Source: an uncultured Kouleothrix sp. (GTDB lineage: Bacteria > Chloroflexota > Chloroflexia > Chloroflexales > Roseiflexaceae). From it: a stretch of 5,654 nt of DNA. The stretch spans positions 1 to 5,654 of the forward strand of contig CALLYN010000341.1 of NCBI GenBank assembly GCA_937858455.1, written 5' to 3'. Position numbers and translations under genes: made by a program. The notes under the pieces were generated by a model that was not told where the DNA came from, ran no database searches, and saw only the letters and a program-made list of their open reading frames with translations. How positions within the stretch are numbered: the stretch's first letter is position 1; each line of letters opens with the position of its first letter. Shown piece after piece: positions 1 through 4,893 of this stretch.

Positions 1-531
1 CGCGATGGCGGCGCGCAGGTGACGCTGGTGGCCGGGCCGGCCGCGTTGCCGCCGCCGCCCGCCGTCGATCTGGTGCGCGTCGAGACGGCGTTGCAGATGC
101 GCGATGCCGTGTATGCTGCGGTGGAGGGCGCCGATCTCCTGATCATGAATGCGGCGGTGGCCGATTTTCGCCCGGCCGAGCGCGCCGAGCGCAAGATTAA
201 AAAGGGCGACGACGACGAGATGCTGCTGCGGCTGGTGCGTAACCCCGACATTCTCGCTGGCCTGGCGGCCCGGCGCGACCTCGTGAAGGTTGGCTTTGCC
301 GCCGAGACACACGACCTGGCGGCCTATGCGCTGTCGAAGCTCGAGCGCAAGGGGCTGGACATGATCATCGCCAACGAGGCGGTTGCCAGCATCGGCCACG
401 ACGATATCGAGGTGACGCTGTTCGACGCGCAAGGCGCGCAGCGGCTGCCGCGCCAGCCCAAAGAGCAGGCGGCGGCGGCGATACTGGAAGCGATTATTCG
501 GCGCTGGCCCGCGCGGCTGGCGCCAACATAG
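1..531 (+). CDS. coaBC: CoaBC, C-terminal phosphopantothenoylcysteine synthetase (CoaB) part, 5'-truncated by the window
   Basis: Bifunctional CoaBC makes 4'-phosphopantetheine from 4'-phosphopantothenate and cysteine in cytoplasmic coenzyme A synthesis. CoaB uses CTP to activate phosphopantothenate and couple cysteine. The CoaC decarboxylase normally lies N-terminal. The frame is open from base 1, so the GTG at 19 is internal; 176 codons are visible before TAG at 529. Seen here: an AQVTLVAGP strand (residues 5-13), NAAVADFRP (50-58, the family's AAVADYRP-type motif), the KIKK nucleotide-binding motif (65-68) followed by LVRNPDIL, KVGFAAETHDL (96-106), and KLERKGLDMIIAN (113-125), which precedes the C-terminal dimer/CTP region. 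The Asn of the upstream SNxSSG-type motif and all of CoaC lie outside the window. The C terminus ends in PKEQAAAAIL plus a short tail, so the gene looks intact at this end. The next gene starts 12 bp later. A stand-alone CoaB is possible, since the CoaC half cannot be seen. Confidence 0.93.
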   Translation, partial: RDGGAQVTLVAGPAALPPPPAVDLVRVETALQMRDAVYAAVEGADLLIMNAAVADFRPAERAERKIKKGDDDEMLLRLVRNPDILAGLAARRDLVKVGFAAETHDLAAYALSKLERKGLDMIIANEAVASIGHDDIEVTLFDAQGAQRLPRQPKEQAAAAILEAIIRRWPARLAPT

Positions 532-543
532 CTCAGGGAACAC

Positions 544-1704
544 ATGGAAGATCAGGATACACGCGCCGATACGCCGGCCAATGGCACCGGGCCGGGGCAG
601 TACCCGCCCGCCGCCGAGCGCGCTGGCGCCACCGACGATACACAGGTGGGCCAGGTGGTGGTTGGCGCCCCCGCTACTACCCGGCCGCTTGGCAAAGGCA
701 TATCGACACCGCCGCACTCGCGCCGTGCCGAAGCCCGCGCGGCTCAGCAGGCTGCGCGCGAGCGCGTTGCTACGCTGATTGCGGCGCTTGGCGATACCGC
801 CAACCCACTGCACCAGGGCGCCGTCGACGACCTTGTGGCGCTTGGGCCAGCCGCTGTTCCCGCGCTCAACGAGGCGCTGAGCCCAAACCGGCCCTGGCTG
901 GTGGCCTACCGCGCCGCCGAGGCGCTCGGCCAGATCGGCGATGGCCGCGCGGCCGGGCCGCTGCTCGAAGCGCTGCACCACCCGAACAGCAATGTGCGCT
1001 GGAGCGCGGTGCGCGCCCTGGCAGTGGTGGGCGATGCGCGCGCGCTGCTTGAGCTGCGGCGGGTTGCGCGCGAAGACCGCGGCAAAACCAGCTGGGGCGA
1101 GCCGGTGGCGGGCGCGGCCCGGAGCGCGCTGAACCACATGCAGAGCCAGAACATGCTGCTGCGCGGCGCCGACTTGATCAAGACTGCGGTAGCCTGCGTG
1201 CTGATGCTGGTGGCGCTGATCGTCGCTTGGAAGGTGATTGGCGACCTGCGCACACAGCTCAGGCAGGTCGGCTTCGAGGTTGTCGACCCAAGCGTGCTCG
1301 CAGTGCCGGCACCAACTGCCCGCCCCGATACCGCTTCGCTCCAGCCGACGCCGGGCGTAAGCGCGACGCCGGAGCCTACGGCTACTCCGCTGGCCCAGCT
1401 GGTAGGCACGGTGCGCGCCGCGGCGAATGTTCGTGCGCTGCCCGAAGTCGCTAACGGCGCGGTGATTGGCCGGATCAGCGAGGGCGATGAGATCGTGTTT
1501 CTGGCCAGCACCGCCGACGGCCAGTGGTACCGTATCCGGCTGGGCACGCGCTACGCCGCGTCGTCGAAGATCAATAGCGCGAATGGCGAAGGCTGGGTCA
1601 ATCGCTCGCTGCTATCGCAGCCAGGCGGCACGGTTCCGGTCGACGACACGCCGGCCGATTTTTCGGGCGGCACGCCGGCCAGCTCGCCGACGCCGACGCC
1701 GTGA
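544..1704 (+). CDS. HEAT-repeat / single transmembrane / SH3b-like membrane protein
   Basis: No named gene is recognised. The 386-residue protein has five parts. Residues 1-60 are Pro/Ala/Gly-rich and probably disordered. Residues about 65-200 are helical with HEAT or PBS-lyase-type repeats, for example VDDLVALGPAAVPALNEAL (94-112), RAAEALGQIGDGRAAGPLLEAL (123-144, quoted in outline only) and VRALAVVGD (156-164). A hydrophobic span, AVACVLMLVALIVAW, lies at 215-229. A Pro/Thr linker covers about 250-283. An SH3b-like domain covers about 286-358, with NVRALPEVANGAVIGRISEG (295-314), the WYRIRL strand (328-333) and GWVNRSLL (350-357). The tail is Thr/Pro-rich (SPTPTP). The Lys/Arg-rich N-terminal side and absence of a signal peptide suggest HEAT inside and SH3b outside; this topology is inferred. 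SH3b domains often bind cell wall or act as protein adaptors. The AGGGAA ribosome site (535-540) supports the ATG at 544. The gene lies 12 bp after coaBC and probably shares its transcript. Confidence 0.85.
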   Translation: MEDQDTRADTPANGTGPGQYPPAAERAGATDDTQVGQVVVGAPATTRPLGKGISTPPHSRRAEARAAQQAARERVATLIAALGDTANPLHQGAVDDLVALGPAAVPALNEALSPNRPWLVAYRAAEALGQIGDGRAAGPLLEALHHPNSNVRWSAVRALAVVGDARALLELRRVAREDRGKTSWGEPVAGAARSALNHMQSQNMLLRGADLIKTAVACVLMLVALIVAWKVIGDLRTQLRQVGFEVVDPSVLAVPAPTARPDTASLQPTPGVSATPEPTATPLAQLVGTVRAAANVRALPEVANGAVIGRISEGDEIVFLASTADGQWYRIRLGTRYAASSKINSANGEGWVNRSLLSQPGGTVPVDDTPADFSGGTPASSPTPTP

Positions 1705-1822
1705 TATAGAGAACTTACGCTGTTGGCGCCCTCAGCCTTCGGCAGCATTGCGTGCGGTTTTCCGCGCTGCCGCAGGCAGAATCAGTCAACGACGCGGGCG
1801 ACCGCATAACTCGTGTAATATA
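1705..1822. repeat. MITE-like inverted-repeat element, copy A (diverged)
   Basis: This copy starts at the base after the stop of the HEAT/SH3b gene. The left end is TATAGAGAACTTACGC (1705-1720) and the right end is GCATAACTCGTGTAATATA (1804-1822). The two ends are degraded inverted copies of each other. Inside is an inner inverted repeat, GCCTTCGGCAG (1735-1745) against CTGCCGCAGGC (1767-1777), matching at 10 of 11 positions. A small GCGG-TTTT-CCGC hairpin sits at its centre (1754-1765). The right-hand 59 bases (1764-1822) align without gaps to copy B at an offset of 150, with 47 of 59 identical by my hand count. There is no coding capacity for a transposase, so it is a short non-autonomous element or another palindromic repeat family. 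Its mobility is inferred from structure only. Confidence 0.72.
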
Positions 1823-1972
1823 TAGGACTTACGCGGCGCGCGTTTTTGCCTTCGGCAGAGTGGTACTTTTCATCTATGGTGCTGAGATTTTGGCGCAAAG
1901 CGCCAACATCTCAGCGCTGCCGCAGGCAGAACAGGCCGATATCGCAGGCGACCGCGTAAGTCCTGTAATATA
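1821..1972. repeat. MITE-like inverted-repeat element, copy B (well preserved)
   Basis: The terminal inverted repeats are a perfect 13-bp pair: AGGACTTACGCGG (1824-1836) and CCGCGTAAGTCCT (1952-1964). An inner inverted repeat, GCCTTCGGCAG (1848-1858) with CTGCCGCAGGC (1917-1927), matches at 10 of 11. A strong central hairpin lies at 1881-1915. The whole segment could therefore fold as one nested, branched structure. TGTAATATA occurs directly on both sides (1814-1822 and 1964-1972), which could be a target-site duplication or a conserved element end, because copy A also ends with it. No transposase is encoded. From general knowledge, GGACTTACGC-type ends are common on small inverted-repeat elements and insertion sequences in cyanobacteria and Chloroflexota; I could not match this to a named family. 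Confidence 0.75.
1881..1915. repeat. 16-bp-arm hairpin at the centre of repeat copy B
   Basis: The left arm GCTGAGATTTTGGCGC (1881-1896) and right arm GCGCCAACATCTCAGC (1900-1915) pair at 15 of 16 positions around an AAA loop. Copy A has a different, shorter central hairpin, so this is the most variable part of the element. It has no U-tract after it, so it is unlikely to be an intrinsic terminator. It would lie in the mltG 5' leader of any transcript reading through from upstream. Confidence 0.75.
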
Positions 1973-1973
1973 G

Positions 1974-1980
1974 TGGAGGT
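1974..1980 (+). promoter_or_regulatory. Ribosome binding site that fixes the TTG start of mltG
   Basis: TGGAGGT contains a near-ideal GGAGG core (1975-1979), six bases before TTG at 1986. In the mltG frame a TAG stop lies at 1971-1973, so no upstream start is possible. The next in-frame ATG would remove most of the membrane anchor. The site begins two bases after the end of repeat copy B. Confidence 0.85.
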
Positions 1981-1985
1981 TCTCG

Positions 1986-3086
1986 TTGGCTAAGCCATTG
2001 CGCGCCCTGTTTCTTGGGGTGGCGCTCGTCGCGTTGATGATTGCCTGCCTTGGCTCGCTGGTGCTGCGCGAGGTACGCAGCCCGGTGAGCGATGACGCTA
2101 CACCAGTTGAATTTGTGGTCGACGCTGGCGACTCGACCAGCACGATTGCGACAAAGCTGCGGGGCGAAGGGCTGATCCGCCTGCCGCAGCTGTTCACCTA
2201 CCTGGTGCGTGCCCAAGGCTTTGATGGCAAGCTGCGCGCTGGCCACTACATGCTGCGCCCGAATATGACCATGGGCCAGATCATGGCCGCGCTGCAGACT
2301 GGTATCAAGATCGAAGAGGTGCAGGTGACGATTATCGAGGGCCTGCGCCTCGAAGAGATCGCCGAAAAGCTTGGCGGCGCCGGGCTCCCAAATGTCACCG
2401 AGTCGGAATTCCTTGCGCTGGCGCGCAACGGCGCCGCCTTTAAAAATACCCATTTCCGCCTGAGCAGCCTGCCTGCCGGCGCCTCGCTCGAGGGCTACCT
2501 GTTTCCCGACACCTACCGCCTGGCCAGCACCGCCACTGTTACCGATGTGATCGAGACCATGCTCGGCCGCTTCGACGAGCAGTACCAGACATTCGAAACC
2601 GCCGTGCGCGTGCCTGAAACCGATGTGCATAAGATCGTCACCATGGCGTCGCTTGTGCAGCGCGAGGCTACCGAAAAAAGCGAAATGCCGCTGATCGCCG
2701 CAGTGTTTTGGAACCGCCTGAAGCCCGAGAACCAGGGCGAGTTCGGCGGCGGCAAGCTTGGCTCCGACCCAACGGTGCAGTACCTGCTGGGCCAGAAGGG
2801 CAACTGGTGGCCCAAGATCGACACAATGGCCGCCGACGAGATTAATAATGTCGGCGCGAATACGCCTGGTTTTTCCTATAATACGCGCGCCAACGGCGGC
2901 TTGCCGCCCGGCCCGATCAGCACGCCTGGCCTCGACGCGCTGCGCGCCGCGGCACAGCCCGACGAGTCGGCCAACTACCTGTACTTCGTGGCCTCGTGCG
3001 AGAAGCCCGGTACGCACAAGTTCGCCACGACATTCGACGAGTTCAACCGCTACGAGCAGGAGTACCTGGCCTGCCCCAAGCCCTGA
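1986..3086 (+). CDS. mltG: MltG endolytic murein transglycosylase (YceG family)
   Basis: MltG cleaves nascent peptidoglycan glycan strands at the outer face of the membrane, leaving anhydro-muramic ends, and is thought to set glycan length. The 366-residue product has the usual family size and order. A membrane anchor lies at about 7-27 (FLGVALVALMIACLGSLVL). A LysM-like region follows at about 40-110, including the typical GKLRAGHYML (81-90). The catalytic domain has LEGYLFPDTYRL (168-179), MASLVQREA (220-228), VFWNRLK (240-246), LGSDPTVQYLLG (258-269), FSYNTRANGGLPPGPI (296-311) and YLYFVA (331-336). Glu227 aligns with the conserved catalytic Glu (E. coli Glu218, from memory). The start is TTG, supported by a strong Shine-Dalgarno and an in-frame stop just upstream. 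The gene follows two inverted-repeat elements and ends 4 bp before aroE. The upstream SH3b protein is a possible envelope partner, by position only. Confidence 0.96.
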   Translation: MAKPLRALFLGVALVALMIACLGSLVLREVRSPVSDDATPVEFVVDAGDSTSTIATKLRGEGLIRLPQLFTYLVRAQGFDGKLRAGHYMLRPNMTMGQIMAALQTGIKIEEVQVTIIEGLRLEEIAEKLGGAGLPNVTESEFLALARNGAAFKNTHFRLSSLPAGASLEGYLFPDTYRLASTATVTDVIETMLGRFDEQYQTFETAVRVPETDVHKIVTMASLVQREATEKSEMPLIAAVFWNRLKPENQGEFGGGKLGSDPTVQYLLGQKGNWWPKIDTMAADEINNVGANTPGFSYNTRANGGLPPGPISTPGLDALRAAAQPDESANYLYFVASCEKPGTHKFATTFDEFNRYEQEYLACPKP

Positions 3087-3090
3087 GACG

Positions 3091-3945
3091 ATGACCGACG
3101 ATACGCTTAAGCTGGCTGGCCTGATCGGCGACCCAGTGGCGCACAGCCGCTCGCCCAGGCTGCATAATGCCGCCTTCGCGCGGCTAGGGCTGCACGCGCA
3201 CTACGAGCTGTGGCCCACTGCCGCCGCCGAACTGCCCGCGCGCGTGGCCAGCCTGCGCGCCGCGCACGTGCTGGGCGCGAATGTGACGCTGCCACATAAA
3301 ATCGCCGTGATCGACCTGCTGGACCGGCTTGAGCCGGCGGCGGCGGCGATCGGCGCAGTCAATACGATCGTCCACGCGGCCGATGGCGCGCTTGTTGGCG
3401 CCAACACCGACGCGCCGGCCTGCCTGGCGACGCTGCGCGAAGATGCGGGCTACGACCCGGCAGGCGGCGCCGCGCTGATTCTGGGGGCCAGCGGGGCCGC
3501 GCGCGCGGCGGCGGTTGCGCTGGTGGGGGCGGGAATCCGGCGGCTGGTGGTGGTGAACCGCACGCTCGAGAAGGCCGAGCAGCTGCTCGGCGATGTGCTG
3601 GCCGCCGCCGACGCCGATCCGCTGCTGTTCGCCATGGCGCCCGACGACGCCGACCTGCCCGCCGCACTGGCCGAGGCCGGCCTGATCGTCAATGCGACCT
3701 CGCTGGGCTGGCACGACGCCGAGAGCCCGCTCGCCGCCGAGCTGATACCCGCTACCGCGCTGGTTTTCGATATGGTCTATCGCCCGACCCGGCTGCTGCG
3801 CGACGCGGCGGCGCGCGGGGCGCGCACCCTCGACGGCGCGGGCATGCTCGTGCGCCAGGCCGCGCTTGCGTTTGAGCGCTGGACGGGGCTACCAGCGCCG
3901 CTTGATGCTATGCGCGCGGCTATGCTCGCCGGAGAGCCTGTTTGA
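3091..3945 (+). CDS. aroE: Shikimate dehydrogenase (NADP+)
   Basis: AroE reduces 3-dehydroshikimate to shikimate with NADPH in the cytoplasm, the fourth step towards chorismate. The 284-residue product has the normal length. The substrate domain shows GDPVAHSRSPRLHNAAF (13-29, with the shikimate-binding Ser pair), NVTLPHK (64-70, catalytic Lys70), GAVNTI (88-93) and NTD (105-107, catalytic Asp107). The Rossmann domain shows GASGAARA (132-139) and VVNRT (154-158), an NADP-binding signature. It continues with NATSLGW (201-207), VFDMVYRPTRLL (225-236) and GAGMLVRQAALAFERWTG (249-266, Gln256). Two positions differ from the usual motifs: NTDAPA rather than NTDGxG, and NATSLGW rather than NATSxGM. 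The frame is open upstream of the chosen start, but ATG 3091 gives the exact family N terminus. With only 4 bp after the mltG stop and no strong ribosome site, translational coupling is likely. Confidence 0.96.
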   Translation: MTDDTLKLAGLIGDPVAHSRSPRLHNAAFARLGLHAHYELWPTAAAELPARVASLRAAHVLGANVTLPHKIAVIDLLDRLEPAAAAIGAVNTIVHAADGALVGANTDAPACLATLREDAGYDPAGGAALILGASGAARAAAVALVGAGIRRLVVVNRTLEKAEQLLGDVLAAADADPLLFAMAPDDADLPAALAEAGLIVNATSLGWHDAESPLAAELIPATALVFDMVYRPTRLLRDAAARGARTLDGAGMLVRQAALAFERWTGLPAPLDAMRAAMLAGEPV

Positions 3946-3983
3946 GGGGAGTGCGCGGGGCTATGGCCCTCCTTCGTTTGATC

Positions 3984-4040
3984 ACTTTCTTTTGTGATGC
4001 CCTGCCCGGCTTCGCCGGGCAGGGCATCACAAAAGAAAGT
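3984..4040. repeat. Perfect 27-bp-stem palindrome between aroE and the prepilin peptidase gene
   Basis: Bases 3984-4010 and 4014-4040 are exact reverse complements around a TTC loop. The stem runs ACTTTCTTTTGTGATGCC, then CTGCCCGGC. The outer part of the 5' arm is U-rich and the outer part of the 3' arm is A-rich, the reverse of the A-stem-U layout of an intrinsic terminator, on either strand. It could still hinder transcription or protect the aroE mRNA 3' end. The perfection and length suggest a recently spread palindromic repeat or an element tip rather than a simple terminator. Confidence 0.9.
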
Positions 4041-4063
4041 CGGTGGCGGCGAAGCCGCCACCG
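4041..4063. repeat. Second perfect hairpin, 10-bp stem
   Basis: CGGTGGCGGC (4041-4050) and GCCGCCACCG (4054-4063) pair exactly around a GAA loop, directly abutting the 27-bp palindrome. It is followed by GAACCCCTCC, not by a U-tract, so it is not a canonical terminator. Its core (4047-4057) is the reverse complement of the tip of the first hairpin. Confidence 0.85.
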
Positions 4064-4100
4064 AACCCCTCCGTACAGCAAGTGTTCAGCCTAATTTGGT

Positions 4101-4877
4101 ATGAGAAGCGCTATGGATCTTACGAGTATCCTCACGAATATCGCGGTCGGCGTCGCTGGCCTGGCGCTCGGTGCGCTGGTGAATAGGGTGGTGGCTCGGC
4201 TCCCGCGCGAGCGCGGGCTGGGTGGGCCGGCGCACTGCACCCGCTGCGGCCGCGCGCTGGCGTGGTGGCAGCAGCTGCCGCTGATCGGCTGGCTGGCGCA
4301 GGGTGGGCGTGGGCGCTGCTGCGGGCGGCCGCTGCACTGGATCTTCCCGCTGAACGAGCTGCTTGTCGCCGCAGCGCTGGTGCTGTTCCACCTGCGCTAC
4401 GGGCTAACCACGTCGTTCTTCTACCTGGCGTTTGTGGCGCTGGTGCTGGTGCTCACCGGGGCGATCGACTGGCTGCACCGCTCGATCTACACCTTTGTGA
4501 TCCTGGGAGCGGCGCTGGCGACGCTGGCAGTATCATTTGCGATCCCGCACCACAGCTTTCTGAATGCCCTGCTTGGCGCGCTGCTGGCCGGGTTTGTGTT
4601 TGCGATCTTCTTCGCGCTGGCGCGGCTGCTATTCCCCAGCACGGCCGTCCCATTTGGCCTAGGCGATGTCTACCTGGCGATCTTTATTGGCGCGGCGCTG
4701 GGCCTGCTGCGCCTGATGCCGGCGATCTTCTATGGCATGGTGCTGGCCGGGCTGTTTTCGCTGGCGCTGCTGGCGTTGCGCGCCGCCGGCCGGCCAAACG
4801 TGCCGCAGTATATATCCTACGGCTCGTTTCTGTGCCTGGGCGCGCTGGCCTACCTCGTGGCCTGGGGCCTGAACTAG
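4101..4877 (+). CDS. Divergent type IV prepilin peptidase (A24 family, PilD/GspO-like)
   Basis: Enzymes of this family are membrane aspartic proteases that cut the leader of type IV pilins and pseudopilins; the N-terminal cytoplasmic domain often also methylates the new N terminus. The 258-residue product is mostly membrane segments. Family marks: GALVNRVVARLP (24-35), a CTRCGRALAWWQQLPLIGWL segment (46-65), RGRCCGRPLHW (70-80) then PLNELL (83-88), AIDWLHRSIY (121-130) with the first Asp at 123, and FGLGDVYLAIFIGAALG (185-201) with the GxGD Asp at 189. Hydrophobic spans lie at about 11-31, 85-122, 129-148, 154-178, 190-227 and 238-257. Oddities: the second Cys pair, normally CxxC, is adjacent (Cys73-Cys74), and the residues after Asp123 differ from the usual DxDxxxxPD. 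ATG 4113 (residue 5) is an alternative start preceded by GAGAAG (4104-4109). No pilin genes are in view, so the substrate is unknown. Confidence 0.87.
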   Translation: MRSAMDLTSILTNIAVGVAGLALGALVNRVVARLPRERGLGGPAHCTRCGRALAWWQQLPLIGWLAQGGRGRCCGRPLHWIFPLNELLVAAALVLFHLRYGLTTSFFYLAFVALVLVLTGAIDWLHRSIYTFVILGAALATLAVSFAIPHHSFLNALLGALLAGFVFAIFFALARLLFPSTAVPFGLGDVYLAIFIGAALGLLRLMPAIFYGMVLAGLFSLALLALRAAGRPNVPQYISYGSFLCLGALAYLVAWGLN

Positions 4878-4893
4878 CACGAGCGGCTAGTTC
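4871..4893. repeat. Inverted repeat across two convergent stop codons
   Basis: GAACTAG (4871-4877) and CTAGTTC (4887-4893) are exact reverse complements, separated by nine bases. Each arm is the Asn-stop end (AAC TAG) of one of the convergent genes. It may form a weak hairpin in both transcripts, but there is no U-tract. No other terminator candidate fits in the 9-bp gap. Confidence 0.5.

Noticed and set aside
19..531. GTG at 19 as a true start of a stand-alone protein
   Set aside because: The frame is open to base 1 and the residues before it continue the CoaB fold, so the gene simply enters from upstream.
906..1547. - strand open frame opposite the HEAT/SH3b gene (213 codons)
   Set aside because: Low-complexity Ser/Thr/Ala/Arg composition with no domain or ribosome site; the + strand frame shows HEAT, membrane and SH3b features.
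1752..1973. Small + strand open frame of 73 codons within the repeat pair
   Set aside because: It spans both repeat copies and ends exactly in the element edge; no ribosome site and no recognisable protein features.
1911..3017. Long - strand open frame opposite mltG (368 codons)
   Set aside because: It is antisense to a clear mltG with full catalytic motifs. The translation is His/Gln/Arg-rich without a recognisable domain, as expected of a GC-rich shadow frame.
2758..3090. N-terminal extension of the aroE frame into mltG
   Set aside because: The added 111 residues overlap mltG in another frame, have random Arg/Pro/Ser-rich composition, and precede a perfect AroE N terminus at ATG 3091.
3984..4063. 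Classical Rho-independent terminator for aroE
   Set aside because: Neither hairpin is followed by a U-tract on either strand; the long stem has U-rich 5' and A-rich 3' ends, the opposite layout.
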